Part shown: positions 32,441-43,034 of the stretch, in pieces
Layout of the letters: each line of letters begins with the position of its first letter
Position numbering within the stretch: the first letter of the stretch is position 1
DNA from: Ovis canadensis
Lineage: Eukaryota; Chordata; Mammalia; Artiodactyla; Bovidae
Assembly: GCF_042477335.2 (NCBI RefSeq)
Contig: NC_091247.1
Coordinates: 12,439,001-12,503,000 of the forward strand
Direction of reading: 5' to 3'
Length of the DNA stretch: 64,000 nucleotides
The notes under the pieces: model-generated
Seen by the model: only the letters and a program-made list of their open reading frames with translations
What the model was told of the DNA's origin: nothing
The model's database searches: none
Made by a program: the position numbers and the translations under genes

Positions 32441-33002
32441 TCTGACTTCAGAATGTTTGCTTTGGCTCCACGGCCTCCAGCCCGCTCGCTCCTGCTGTCC
32501 GCGTTGGATACTCAGCAAAAAAAACAACAACAAAAAAACACACTCCTTCCTGCAAGCCGGCCCAGACTCACCGGGGCAGGATTGTCTTCTTTCTACTTTA
32601 AGTAAACGGAATTGGCACAACCTTGGCCTTGGAAGACAGATTCTGTCTTCTAACGACTTTCCTTCAAAACCACAAATGCATTTTGTCTCGATTTGAGGTG
32701 GTTCTTGCCTCTAGTCTCAGCAACCTCAGGGCGAGCGCGAGGGGCATCTGGCAGTCTTGAGATTTCACAGTGGATGCTGTGCTCTTGTGCGAGGTCGATT
32801 TCTCCCCACACCAGGCCGAGAGGGCAGAGACAGCACAATTCCCTGTCCATCCAATAAACATCTATGAGCCAGGCCTTGAGCTGGGTGTCCGAGGATAAGA
32901 CATCTGCTTCCCAGGCGCCTATGGCCTTGAGGGGGAGATGGACAGACTGGACACAGAAAGAGGTACAAGCAACTGTGGGATCCACACTGACCTTGCACCT
33001 GT
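32441..33002. other. Mostly unassigned stretch with an L2/MIR-like tail
   Basis: A (CAAAA)-like run lies at 32517-32538. Near 32850-32960 CCAATAAACATCTATGAGCC and CCTTGAGGGGGAGATGGACAG resemble the 3' end of L2 on the minus strand. No gene was recognised. Confidence 0.4.
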
Positions 33003-33102
33003 GGAGCCCCAAGCTAGGTAAGTTACCGAACCTCCCTCTGCCTCAGTTTCCTCATCCACTGAAAGGAGGTTATGAGGTTCCTTTCCTTAGAGAGAGGATT
33101 TA
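33003..33102 (+). mobile_element. MIR SINE fragment
   Basis: GTAAGTTACCGAACCTCCC and CTGCCTCAGTTTCCTCATCC with GAGGTTATGAGG are the MIR core, cut by the Bov-tA that follows. Confidence 0.75.
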
Positions 33103-33106
33103 AGGT

Positions 33107-33308
33107 GAGACAGGTGGCTCAGACGGTAAAGAAGCCGTCTACCATGTGGGAGACCCAGGTTTGATCCTGGGTCAGGTAGATCCCCTGGAGAAGAAAATGG
33201 CAACCCACTCCAGTATTCTTGCCTGGGAAATCCCATGGACAGAGGAGCCTGGCGGGCTACAGTCCACAAAATCACAAAGAGCTGGACACGACTGAGTGAC
33301 TAACACTC
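33107..33308 (+). mobile_element. Bov-tA SINE
   Basis: A slightly diverged head (GACAGGTGGCTCAGACGG) and GTTTGATCCTGGGTCAGG, the standard BovA body, and a GACACGACTGAGTGACTAAC tail. Confidence 0.93.
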
Positions 33309-33689
33309 AGATATGATCTAGAAATGATTGTGCTGTACCCGATAGGTGGAGGTCTGGGGGTGGAGGGGAGCCCCAGGAAGTTTTCCTTCCCAGCTTTTAC
33401 TTCTTCTGATGAGACTGGAGCCCAGCCCTGGACCTCTGCCCTCCTGGTGGGGACCTTAGCCCTGTTCCTCAACCCCACCAGAGTCCCCCTTTTTGTGACC
33501 CTCCTATTTGTCCAGTGCCTAGGCAAGACTGGACCTGGGCTAAGCTCCCAGGCCCCTCTGATACTTTGCTGGAATGACCTTGAACCATAATTTAACCTTG
33601 TCAAAACTCAGTTTGCTTTTCTCTCACACCCATCCCAGAGGGTAGTTGTAGGAGCAGCATAGGGTACCAGGTAAGGGGATAAGTTGGCG

Positions 33690-33865
33690 CTCAGACAAGG
33701 ATTGGTTTGAGATGGGGCATAGCCCCTTCCATACTAGCTCTGTGACCTTGGGCAACTCACCCTGCCTCTCTGAGAGTCTCATCCATGCTTGGGAGAATGG
33801 GGGTTTGTGTAAGGAGTTGAGTAAGGACTCAGTAAAGGACAGCTATGGTTACTATTATTATGCAG
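33690..33865 (+). mobile_element. MIR SINE fragment
   Basis: ACTAGCTCTGTGACCTTGGG, CAACTCACCCTGCCTCTCTG and GCTATGGTTACTATTATTAT mark the MIR core and tail, with a divergent middle. Confidence 0.7.
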
Positions 33866-34554
33866 AAAATAAAGGCAACCAGCCAGTGAAGCACCTGGCA
33901 GAATGCCTAACACATAATAAGATACTTAGTACATAAATGCTATGGTCTTGTTTGACCCCTGACTTTGTGCAGGTAGGTGCTTGGTGAAGGGCTGGAGGAC
34001 TAGGCATCTTGCTTATTACCCAGACATCAATGCAACCAAAAGCTGAACTCCAAAGCATGGGCAGACCTGTGGTCAGAGCAAGGCAAGCCCACAGGGTGCT
34101 GGGAATGTGGGGAGAACCAAGAGATTAGTGAGCCAAGCATGAAGAAGAGAGTGAGGCTGGTTGAATGGGAGAGCCCCCATGAAAGCCCGAGGGTGGGGCT
34201 TTGAGGGCTGCTGGGCTTTAGGCACTCAAATACCAGTCAGATCTATTTAAAGTACCAGGGGCTGAGCACTTGCTTTGGAGATGCCTGAAGCTTCCTGGGC
34301 TGATGAACCACTTCCCAGTACCCTTTGGCAGTGTTGCATGATATGCACGTCTCATGCAAGAACTGAAAGCTGAGTGTGAGCTGGGGAACCCAGAAGCCAG
34401 CAGAGATCATGGCAGCCTTCCTGGAAGAGCTGTCCTCATAGAATGAGCAGTGTTTGCTGGGAGGAGAGAGGGCAGGATCTGGAGGGAGGATTGCACAAAG
34501 GCAGGACCACAAAAGTTGCTGCAGGGGAAAGAGCAAGGAGATGAATCTCCTTTA
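33866..34554. other. Unassigned stretch
   Basis: No gene or confident repeat was recognised. Short frames on both strands lack known domains. Confidence 0.4.
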
Positions 34555-35215
34555 AAAAGTGTAATACAATTTAAAATGGTACACTTTAGCAAGGGAGAAA
34601 TACAAAAATACAATTAAGAAAAGGAGTCAATTAAAAAACCTGCAGCAGTCTCACTTCCCAGAGGTGCTAACATTTTGTGTGCTTTTTTCCGCTGTTTCTG
34701 TACGTGTGTATATTACCGATGTTTTTTCTTTCTGTTTTTTTTAAAGGAAAAATGGACTAATATAATACATACTGTTTATGACCTGCTTTTAAAAATGCAT
34801 CATGAACCATGTTCCCTGTCATTAAATATTCTTCTTCACCACTATTTAATGGCCTTATCATATTCTCTCGTATGAGTGAAACATTATTTATTTATTTAAG
34901 TAATTTTCTATTCTTGGGTATTGAAGTGGTTTCCAACTTTTCAATATTATAAGCATCTTCTAAATGAACATCCTTGTGGCTGAAACTCTGTGCATGTCCC
35001 TTAATTATATCCTTGGGATAAATTTCTAGAAAAGGAATTGCTAGGATAAAGGGATGCAGATTTTAAAGAATTCTAATGCGTATTGTCAAATTGCTCCCTG
35101 GAAACCTTGTACCGATTTATGGTCCTGCTAGGAGAAAAGAAGGGGGCCTTTCTAGCATTTCCACTAACATTGTATGATTTTTGTAATTTGTGAGTTTGAT
35201 AAATTCAAGATACTC
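34555..35215 (-). mobile_element. Old L1 (L1M-type) fragment
   Basis: Reverse-strand order: AGGTGCTAACATTTTGTG, TAATATAATACATACTG, TTCCCTGTCATTAAATATTC, GAAGTGGTTTCCAACTTTTC, TTGGGATAAATTTCTAGAAA, GTATTGTCAAATTGCTCCCT. It is non-coding and diverged. Confidence 0.8.
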
Positions 35216-35224
35216 ATGGATCCA

Positions 35225-35312
35225 AGTTTCCTGAGATGTAAGATGGCAGTGATAATAATGGTATCTATCGTGGATTTGTTGCGATAGTCAAAGCACCCAG
35301 TAGACAGAAAAT
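35225..35312 (+). mobile_element. MIR SINE fragment
   Basis: CAAGTTTCCTGAGATGTAAG, GGCAGTGATAATAATGGTAT and CAAAGCACCCAGTAGACAG follow MIR order. Confidence 0.6.
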
Positions 35313-35338
35313 GCTTAAGAAGAAAGTGCATCTGAGAC

Positions 35339-35508
35339 TTCCTGGGTTGCCCAGTGGTTAAGACTTCACCTGCCAGTACAGGGGGTTGCAGATCACATCC
35401 CTGATCAGGGAGCTAAGATAGCACAGGCTTCCTGCCCCCTGCCCAAAAAGAAAACCAAAACATAAAATAGAAGCCATATTGTAACAAATTCAATAAAGAC
35501 TTCAAAAA
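35339..35508 (+). mobile_element. tRNA-derived SINE (CHR/SINE2 type) with 3' tail
   Basis: ACTTCCTGGGTTGCCCAGTG, GTTAAGACTTCACCTGCCAG, ATCAGGGAGCTAAGATAGC, then ATATTGTAACAAATTCAATA and AAGACTTCAAAAAAACC, a tail seen in one artiodactyl SINE subfamily. Confidence 0.85.
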
Positions 35509-36429
35509 AACCAAGAAAGAAAACACAACTGACAGTGATTAGTGATTCTTGTAACGTGATTATCCCTGGAATGAGGAAGCCCTGTGAGTCAAGGTTGAGA
35601 AGATAACTTGGAAGCCAGTTTTGTAATTGACTCTGTTTATCTTCTCTTTAACTACAAAATTCATATATGCTTGTAAGAAGTGAAACAACCCACAGCTGGG
35701 ATGATTAAAAAAAAAAGTGAAAGTACTCCTTCCTTCCGCCACAGTTCTCTCCCCAGAGATTAGATGTATAGCCCCTAGATCTTCTCTCAGACCTTTATAA
35801 ACTCTGTGTGTGTGTACGTGTGTGTGTGCGCGGGCACACACACGCACCCATGTATGTAATTTGTTGTTGTTTTGCAAAATGGAATCCTACGTAGGATTTC
35901 ACTGTCACCTCACAATGGACAGCTCTACCTTACACTTTTAAACTTTCGTTTGGATTCCACGGCTGGGTAAGTCATGATTTGCTTATCTTTCTCCCTAACA
36001 GTGCAGTAACAGCTCATCCTCACATGCGTACCCTTGCATGACTGAGCAAGTATCTCTCTAGTCTGGGTTCCTGGCAGTGGGATGGGAGGTCAAAGTGGTT
36101 AGACATTGTCACACAGTCAAGTTGCTCTTTTAACTCTAAAAATTCTGAAAGAAACCTGAAGCGAAGCTGGAATCTGTCTCTAGCACCAGCTTCTGGCTGT
36201 CCTCTGCCTTGAAGCAAACCACAAAGGAATCTTTCTCTTGTTAATTAACTGGGGTTTTTATTAAACACCTTCCCAGCTAGCCAACCGCTCTGACCCAGCC
36301 ATTCCTGGGAGACATCCTGATGAGAAGTTTCGTGTTTTAATTTATACATCTTCGATGACAGCTTTTGTGTCAGAGTATGTGCTCTATAATCAAATATTAA
36401 ATGATCAGAGAGACACTGTTCTTCAACAG
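35509..36429. other. Mostly unassigned stretch, perhaps decayed L1
   Basis: AACTACAAAATTCATATATG, TTTATAAACTCTGTGTGTG and AAAATGGAATCCTACGTAGG suggest an old L1 on the minus strand at about 35620-35960, but identity is low. It contains a TG/CA inverted tract at 35799-35850 and a 16-bp palindrome at 35883-35898. Confidence 0.35.
35799..35850. repeat. TG run followed by complementary CA run
   Basis: A (TG)n stretch with TACG and CGCG steps is followed at once by GGGCACACACACGCACCC. The two halves are partly complementary (GTGTGTGTGC pairs with GCACACACAC), so the segment is an alternating purine-pyrimidine tract that can also fold as a hairpin. Confidence 0.8.
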
Positions 36430-36963
36430 CAAACACATATGAAGCCCTGACTGTCTGCCAGACTCCTGGGGAGAGGGGTGTGGGCACTAAGTCTCGGCCT
36501 CTAAGGATGCAGAGTGCAGTGGAGGAGCTGGGGGTTCAGGCCAAGGATGACGACAAGGTGTGGTCATTGGATCATGGGGCCCAGGGGAGAGAATAAACTG
36601 CTCTCTCCTTGGGGAATATGGAAAGTGGACGTTCAGCTTGATCTCAAAGGCTCGGGAGGCCTTTGCCAGGTGAGGAAGAGAGAAGGGATTCCGGGCAAGG
36701 GGAGCAGTGGTGGATAAAGGCCCTCCTTTTGTAATTTAAATAGGAAGCTGCAAAGTGGAGTCTGGTGTGGCTAGGAGATTAGTTGTAGGGTAAGGGAGGT
36801 GGGGTGGGGGGGTTGTCCATTGGAGAAGAGGCTGGAAAGGAAGACTGAGGCAAAACCACAAGGAGCTGCAAATTTCAGGTCGAGGGGCTTACACTTTATC
36901 CTGGAAGAGATAGTGAGCCATTGAAGGTTTAGGTAGGGCTGACACCATTAGACCTGTGTTTTA

Positions 36964-37102
36964 TTTATTTATTTTAAGAAGTTCTTTATTTTGTTTTTGT
37001 CTATGCAGCATGTGGGAACTTTATTCCCCAACCTGGTATCGAACCCTTGTTCCCTGCAGTGGAAGGGTGGAGTCTTAACCGCTGAACCACGAGCGAAGTC
37101 CC
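36964..37102 (-). mobile_element. CHR-2-type tRNA SINE with TSD
   Basis: A TTTATTTATTTTAAGAAG start, GCAGCATGTGGGAACTTTA, TCCCCAACCTGGTATCG, and the head GTCTTAACCGCTGAACC. The target site AGACCTGTGTTTTA at 36950-36963 is repeated with three mismatches at 37103-37116. Confidence 0.88.
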
Positions 37103-37116
37103 AGACTCGTGCTTTA

Positions 37117-37552
37117 TTTTTTGTAATTACCAGCTTGATTTTTGTATTTATTACACCCCTATTTTGTTTTTTACGTCGTTTTATCACCAAAACCATTTCT
37201 TGTCACCGCTTGTCATGTGTAACATGTAACCTTATGACGTTTAGTTTCATGCTTTTTGAAATGGTGTCCTGTAACTTGCTTCATTGCTCGTTATGCTCCG
37301 GGATTTGTCCTTGTTGTGTAGCTGTGGTTCCTTCCTTTTCTACAGTGTGTGATACTCCTGGCATGAAGTACTATCTTCCAGGTTTTTCATATTCCCAGTG
37401 CCCAGGTGTGCTTTTATGAATGAGGCTACTGTTTATAAAAGCTGCATCACTGCTGCTGTTTTGAGCAGGGTTTCTGAGGACGACTCAAGAAGTCTCTGTG
37501 TGCCACCACCGCCTCCCCCCGCCCCCAACCACCACTTAAAATACCCTAGGCC
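37117..37552 (-). mobile_element. Old L1 fragment with TSD
   Basis: AACATGTAACCTTATGACGT, TTAGTTTCATGCTTTTTG, GTAGCTGTGGTTCCTTCC, GGCTACTGTTTATAAAAGC read as L1M in reverse. Its right-hand target copy AGACCTGTGTTTTA at 37553-37566 is identical to that at 36950-36963. Confidence 0.7.
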
Positions 37553-37664
37553 AGACCTGTGTTTTAGAAAGATCACTCTGGTGATATATGGAGAGTGACT
37601 CACAAGAGGGAGTCAAAAAACCTAGAGGCAGAAAAGGCCAGTAAGGTTTTTTGTGTTTTTTAAA

Positions 37665-38007
37665 AACATTCATCCTTTTTTATTATTTTTATTTATTTAT
37701 TTATTATGCAGGAGACCCAGGTTCAATCCCTGGGTCAGGAAGATCCCCTGGAGAAGGGAATGGCAACCCACTCCAGTATTCTTCCCTGAGAATTTCATGG
37801 ACAGAGGAACCTGATGGGCTACGGCCATGAGGTCGCAGAGTCGGACACGGCTGAGCAACTAGCACTGCTTAAATATTCGTTTATTTATTTGGCTGTGCCA
37901 GGTCTTAGTTGCAGCATGTGGGATCTAGTTCTCTGACCAGGGATCAAACCTGGGACCCCTGCATCGGAAACTTGGAGTCCTAGCTGCTGGACCACCAGGG
38001 AAGTCCT
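37665..38007 (-). mobile_element. CHR-2-type tRNA SINE split by Bov-tA
   Basis: A T-rich tail at 37665-37705 is separated from the body (GGCTGTGCCAGGTCTTAGTT, ATGTGGGATCTAGTTCTCTG, GACCACCAGGGAAGTCC) by a Bov-tA inserted into the (TTTA)n tail. Confidence 0.88.
37708..37866 (+). mobile_element. Bov-tA SINE, 5'-truncated
   Basis: Begins inside the tRNA head (ATGCAGGAGACCCAGGTTC), continues through CCACTCCAGTATTCTTCCC and ends GACACGGCTGAGCAACTAGC. The first about 50 bases of the family are missing. Confidence 0.9.
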
Positions 38008-38214
38008 AAGACCAGTAAGTTTTTAACTAAAGCTATTCATATTACTAAAATTCTTTTAAAATGTGAATTAAACAACAAAGATGATTTTTAAAAAAACTGC
38101 TTAGTTCTATGGTAAGTGGTGGAGGAAGACCTACTACCTCTGGCTTCTCTCACCACTAGTTGATTGGAAAAATAAGACATACCATCAGTTCATTTCTCAG
38201 GCTCATTTGTAATG

Positions 38215-38820
38215 AAATGAACAAAACTGAAAATAATAATGAGATGCCTTATTTCACCTACTATTGGCAAGAGTGTCAAGAAACAGGTACTTCTTAAATA
38301 TGGTAATGGCAGTGTATGTTGAAACAGAGTTTAAGTTATAAGAAGCCTTTAACAAAAGTATATGTACCTTTTTATCTAAAAATTTTGCCTCCAGGAATTT
38401 ATGTTAAAGATAATAATAAAAGAAGAAAAATACTTGAGAATAAAGGTATTTATTAATCTGTTATTTATGACCACAGAAAATTGGGAGGACTTAAATGTCT
38501 AAATTAGGAAAATTATTAAGTAAATTATGGTATAACTACATTTTTGCACATGTTAAAATCATGTTTTTAAATCAATACCTAATAGCATGGGAAATTTACT
38601 GTTCTATAATGCATTTAAAAGCAGTATATAAAGCTATATAGAGCATGATTCTATTTGGGTTTTCTAAATATGTGATCTGTTTCTAACTCTACCTGGAAAA
38701 AATCCACAATATGATTAATTGTGGGTTTCTGACTAAATTTTATTTTCTTCTTTATTGTTATTATATTCTAAATTTTCTGTAGTCAGAATGTAATACTTTA
38801 ATAATTAGAAGAAGCCATGA
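38215..38820 (+). mobile_element. Old L1 (L1ME/HAL1-like) fragment
   Basis: AT-rich DNA with ATGTACCTTTTTATC, TTTTGCCTCCAGGAATTTAT, AAATTGGGAGGACTTAAATG, TTAAGTAAATTATGGTATAA and AGCATGGGAAATTTACTG, matching old L1 ORF2/3' order. No open frame survives. Confidence 0.65.
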
Positions 38821-38839
38821 AATTATTTTTTACAATTAA

Positions 38840-39666
38840 AAAAACGGAAAGGAAATCCATACAAGTAGATACAAATGACTAATAAAAAATGCTCAACCTT
38901 GCTAGCTATTAAAAATGCAAATTAAAGTAGCTGTGTGACGCTATGTTTTAGCTGACCAACTTTAGAAGAAAAACCTGCTAGTTCACAATATGTTTTGGCA
39001 ACAGTTTGGTAAGAGAAACACTCCTATACTGAAAATTTGAGTGTAATTTGGTTCAGGCTTTCTGAAGAGCAGTTTGGCAATATATATCAAAATTATTAAA
39101 TGTATATAATTTCTCGATAGAGTTGAGTTTGAAGATATGTATTTGTAGTCCTTGAATAGCTTAAGGAAATAATTAAGGAATTGTGTATTGTATATAAGCA
39201 AGAAAGCCTATCACAGCACTTTTAAAATATATAATAATGAAGAGTTGTTTGTTATAGTACTATATTTATAGATATGGAAACATGTATAACATATTGTTAA
39301 ATTTGAGGCTCTCCAGGTGGCACTAGTGGTAAAGAACCTACCTGCCAGTGCAGGAGACACAGGTTTCATGCCTGGGTCAGGAAAGATCCCCTGGAGGAGG
39401 GCATGGCAACCCATTCTAGTATTCTTGCCTGGAGAATCCCATGGACAGACGAGCCTGGCAGGCTATGGTCTATAGGGTCGTAAAGAGTCAGACACGACTG
39501 AAGCAATAAAATATAGATAAAAACCTGCCCTTTGTGTGATCCCTTAAAAATTATATGTACATATATGTAATAATTAGGTATGGAAAAGCGTCTGGAAGAA
39601 TATACCCCCAAATGTTAATATTGGTCATATCTAGGCAGGTGGGATTATGGTTATTTTTAGATACCT
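38840..39666 (+). mobile_element. Second old L1 fragment, split by Bov-tA
   Basis: ATTAAAAATGCAAATTAAAG, GAGCAGTTTGGCAATATATA, then right of the SINE CCCTTAAAAATTATATG, CGTCTGGAAGAATATACCCC and GTGGGATTATGGTTATTTTT. It overlaps in content with the previous L1, so it is a separate insertion or a duplication. Confidence 0.65.
39305..39505 (+). mobile_element. Bov-tA SINE
   Basis: Diverged head (GGCTCTCCAGGTGGCACTAG), GGTTTCATGCCTGGGTCAGG, body CCATTCTAGTATTCTTGCC, end GACACGACTGAAGCAATAAA. Confidence 0.92.
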
Positions 39667-39667
39667 T

Positions 39668-39797
39668 CAAGACTTCCCTGGCATTCCAGTGGTTAGGACT
39701 CCGTGATTTCATGACTGAGGATGTCATGACGGAGTCCCTGGTAGAGGGGCTAAGATCCTGCAGGCCATGAGTAAGACCAAAAAAAAAAAAAAAAAAC
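39668..39797 (+). mobile_element. tRNA-derived SINE (CHR type)
   Basis: AGACTTCCCTGGCATTCCAG, GTGGTTAGGACTCCGTGATT, a shortened middle, and a poly(A) tail of about 18 A at 39779-39796. Confidence 0.82.
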
Positions 39798-39820
39798 CAA
39801 ACAAATGGCAACAACAAGTG

Positions 39821-40101
39821 AAAGTAAAAGTATCTGACTCTTTGCCACCCCATGGACTAGAATTCTCCAGGCCAGAATACTGGAGTGGGTAGCCTTTCCC
39901 CTCTTCAGGGGATCTTCCCAACCCAGGGATTGAACCCAGGTCTCCCACATTTCGGGGGGATTCTTTACCAGCTGAGCCACAAGGGAAGCCCAAGAATACT
40001 GGAGTGGGTAGCCTATCGCTTCTGCATTGGATCTTCCTGACTCAGGAATCAAACTGGGGTCTCCTGCATTGCAGGTGGATTCTTTACCAATTGAGCTATC
40101 A
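39821..40101 (-). mobile_element. ART2A-type SINE (Bov-tA with duplicated head region)
   Basis: Reverse BovA body (GTGAAAGTAAAAGTATCTG), tRNA head with GGATTGAACCCAGGTCTCC and GAGCCACAAGGGAAGCCC, then a second body/head piece (AAGAATACTGGAGTGGGTAG to TTTACCAATTGAGCTATC). This head-duplicated structure is a known ruminant SINE form. A (CAAA)n run follows to 40122. Confidence 0.88.
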
Positions 40102-40498
40102 ACAAACAAACAAACAAACAAAAACTTCAAAATAAGAATTTAAAAACTTTTACAGATTTTGAAATACAAATTAAAAATTTAAAAACTTCCCAGCTAACAA
40201 GCAGGCTGAATGCTCAGAGCTAAGTGCTACCATGGGTTCTGCAGGGTCAGCCTCCAGAAATAGGCTACAGGAACCTCCCTGGATGAGTGAGAGCCCTGCA
40301 GTTTTGGTCCATGGAGGAAATGCTTCCCATTTGCCTCCTTCCCAGGGTGGTCCCGACCTGTAGTATGATGGGGTCCCTGGGAGAGATCTCAACCTCAGGG
40401 TGGGGCCAGTGCTGGCTCCTGTCACCTGACCCCTGGGACCTGTTCCTCCCAATTTTCTCTGCTCCCTGCCACCCACCACTGAGTGTGTGTGCTGTGTA

Positions 40499-40631
40499 CA
40501 TGCTAAGTCACTTCATTTGTGTCCGACTCTGCAACCCTGTGGACTGTAGCCCGCCAGGCTCCTCTGTCCATGGGTTTCTCCAGGCAAGGATACTGGAGTG
40601 GGTTGCCATGCCCTCCTCCAGGGGATCTCCA
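40499..40631 (-). mobile_element. Bov-tA SINE, truncated
   Basis: ATGCTAAGTCACTTCATTTG, the BovA body, GGTTGCCATGCCCTCCTCC and GGGGATCTCC, with the tRNA-head part missing. Confidence 0.9.
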
Positions 40632-40799
40632 AGCTTCTTTGAGTTTCTCAGATGAAACCTGCTTTTCCTTTCAAAAGATCTCAGCTGGAAGGGTCTCTGC
40701 TCACTAAAATATTCTTCCTTCTCCCTTCCTACTTTTCCATCACCTGGAGGAGTCAACTCTGCTTCATGTTTCATCTGAAAAGTCATCTCTTACTTTTGT

Positions 40800-40938
40800 A
40801 TATGATACTTATATTTACTATCTTGAGTGTGGTGATGGTTTGTGGGTGTCAATATATGTCAAAATGTGACAGATGTGTATTTTCAATATATGTGCAGTTA
40901 TTACATATTAATTCTACTTCAGCAAGCTGAAAAAAGTA
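40800..40938 (+). mobile_element. Old L1 3' terminus
   Basis: CTATCTTGAGTGTGGTGATG, GGTTTGTGGGTGTCAATATA, ATATGTGCAGTTATTACATA and a TTCAGCAAGCTG end fit the L1 3' terminus. Confidence 0.65.
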
Positions 40939-41229
40939 ACTTCCCTGGTAAGGTAGGTCTGAACTCCTTCTGTCCCCACCTCCAATACCCCAACCATATT
41001 AACCTTCTTTAGTCTGTACCATGAGTAGGAGTAAATGACTCATGTTTTGCATGGTGATGAATGAATGATTGAGGGTAAAGGAGAGCCAACCTGTGTTCAG
41101 AGGATGGTGGAGACTCCAGGAGGGAGGAGGAGGCACCGTAGGAAATCTGGAGATGGCAAGTCCAGAGAGGTCATAAGTTGGAGGTCAAGCCAGATCTGGG
41201 TGTCCCATCGTTGAGGGCATGGCAGATAG

Positions 41230-41388
41230 TCTGCCTCAGCTTCCTCAGTCTAAAAATCGAGGAGAATTATAATATCAATAATGATAATATTAATGTTAAG
41301 CATTATTTTTGTTGATGTTTAAATGATTTAAGCACACAGCTTAGAACAGTGCCTGACCTATTGGAGATGCTAAGTGTTCTTATTGAGC
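41230..41388 (+). mobile_element. MIR SINE
   Basis: TGCCTCAGCTTCCTCAGTCT, GAGAATTATAATATCAATAA, AGCACACAGCTTAGAACAGT and GCCTGACCTATTGGAGATGC are MIR blocks in order. Confidence 0.75.
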
Positions 41389-42265
41389 CTTGTTTGGCTG
41401 TGAATAGCCCTGGTGATCGATAAGTCTGGGAGCCCCTGGTATAAACCTTTGGTCAATTTGGATTCAAGTTGAAGGCGGGTGACTTCAGGGGTCATCTCCT
41501 CTCCCTCAGAGACCCATCTCATCCTCTGTCCTCTTCCAGTCCACTGTTTGACAACCCCCATCCCTTCAACCTTCTCTGCAGTGCTTGGAACCCCTGCCAG
41601 TTTCTCTACGTGATCTTGCAAAGCTGTTTTTCTACAGCCTCCTCTCTCCTCACGACAGGGAGGCACATATGTTGCAGCTTATGCTTCTATTTAGAGTTGG
41701 GAATTTGAGAGGGCGCACACACGTGGACAAGAATTTGTGTGCATTCTCATGTGGAACTGTGGGCTTGTGAACACACGTGTGCCCATGCACGTACATGTGC
41801 TTGCATAGACCCACATGGTTGTCCATTTACCCATTTTCATGGACACATGAGCCCCTGAATGACTGTGTGAGCGCATGGAAGGGTATGTGTTTGGAGTATA
41901 TACACACACGCACTTGTGAGCAGACAAGGATGCCCACGACCATGTGCTTGTTTGGTGTGGTGCAGTAGGATATATTCTACGTGCATCTGGGTTTGTGTGT
42001 ATGTTTGCACATGTGTGCTTTTGTGTATCTGTGTGCATATGGTGTGAGCTTGCTTCTCCTTGCGCCCCAGGAGGCAGCAAGGCAAGTGCAAACTACAAGG
42101 AACAAAGGAATAATCTGCATAATTTAGCCTTTGATCTCTGCCACCCCCAAGCCTCCTTTGCTCTCAGTCCAGCTGCCAAGCTGTTTCCCCAGCCCTGCAG
42201 ACTCTGTCTTTGAGCTTTGTCTTCTGGAAGCCTCCACCTCTCCTCATCACCCCACGAGAGGAACA
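41389..42265. other. Unassigned stretch with an alternating TG/CA-rich zone
   Basis: No gene was recognised. About 41705-42050 is unusually rich in TGTG, CACA and CACGTG words on both strands (ACACGTGG, ACACGTGTGC, CACGTACATGTGC), suggesting a decayed microsatellite field. Confidence 0.5.
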
Positions 42266-42267
42266 GG

Positions 42268-42480
42268 GATAGAAAAAGGTAGTGAGCATGTATTGATGCC
42301 TGTGGTGCACCAGGCACCTGATGCTTGACATGCATTCGCAAATCTTTGCAGCAGTCCAGCAAAGTATAACCACTTTTCCCATTTGACATTTGAGGAAGCT
42401 AAGAACCAGGGGAATGACTGTACCTCTAAGGGATGGAGCTAGAATTCGAACTCAAAGCCCATACTCTTTCCCCTCCACAA
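42268..42480 (-). mobile_element. MIR SINE
   Basis: Reverse order: AGTGAGCATGTATTGATGCC, CACCAGGCACCTGATGC, TTCCCATTTGACATTTGAGG, GACTGTACCTCTAAGGGATG, GAGCTAGAATTCGAACTC. Confidence 0.75.
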
Positions 42481-42737
42481 GATTGTCTCCTGGTGCATGC
42501 CCAGGTCCTGAGAAGTTAAAGTCCAGCCAGAGCTCCTGGAGGAGGGGATATCCTGGGAGACATGGTCCGATGCGGAGGGAAAGGGAGGGTAGGCTGGGCA
42601 TCAGTAGGGGCCCCAGAGTTTGGTCAAGAGGGCAGAGTGGAGAAATTCAAGATGTCTGAGTGGTCCCTGGGTGGAGTTGGGGAGAGCAGGGGATTGACCA
42701 ACAGCAGAAAGATGAAAAAGCATCACCTTTTCCATTC

Positions 42738-42928
42738 CTGGTTTCCTTGGTGGCTCATACAGCGAAGAATCTGCCTGCAATGCTGGAGACCCGGATTTGA
42801 TCCCTGGATTGGGAAGATCCCCTAAAGAAGGGAATGGCTACCCACTCCAATATTCTTGCCATGGACAGAAGAGCCTAGCAGGCTATATAGTCCGCGGGGT
42901 CGCAAAGAGTTGGACACTACTGTGAAGG
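42738..42928 (+). mobile_element. Bov-tA SINE
   Basis: CTGGTTTCCTTGGTGGCTCA, GGATTTGATCCCTGGATTGG, a body lacking the CCTGGGAAATCCC block, and the end GAGTTGGACACTACTG. Confidence 0.9.
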
Positions 42929-43034
42929 CTACATCAAATATCTCCATTTCTCAACTGGAAAATGTGTGTGGGAGACAGATTTTAGGTCTTTACAAGCTCT
43001 TGTTAAAACTAGTATTTGTTGACTCTACTGTGCT

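Larger units (their letters stand above)
36430..37660 (-). mobile_element. L2 LINE fragment, split by L1 and CHR-2
   Basis: Reverse-strand L2 on both sides of an insertion: TCTCAAAGGCTCGGGAGGCC, GGGGCTTACACTTTATCC, GAGATAGTGAGCCATTGAAG and GACACCATTAGACCTGTG to the left; GTTTTAGAAAGATCACTCTG and GATATATGGAGAGTGAC to the right (37553-37660). Joining them restores normal L2 order. Confidence 0.75.
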
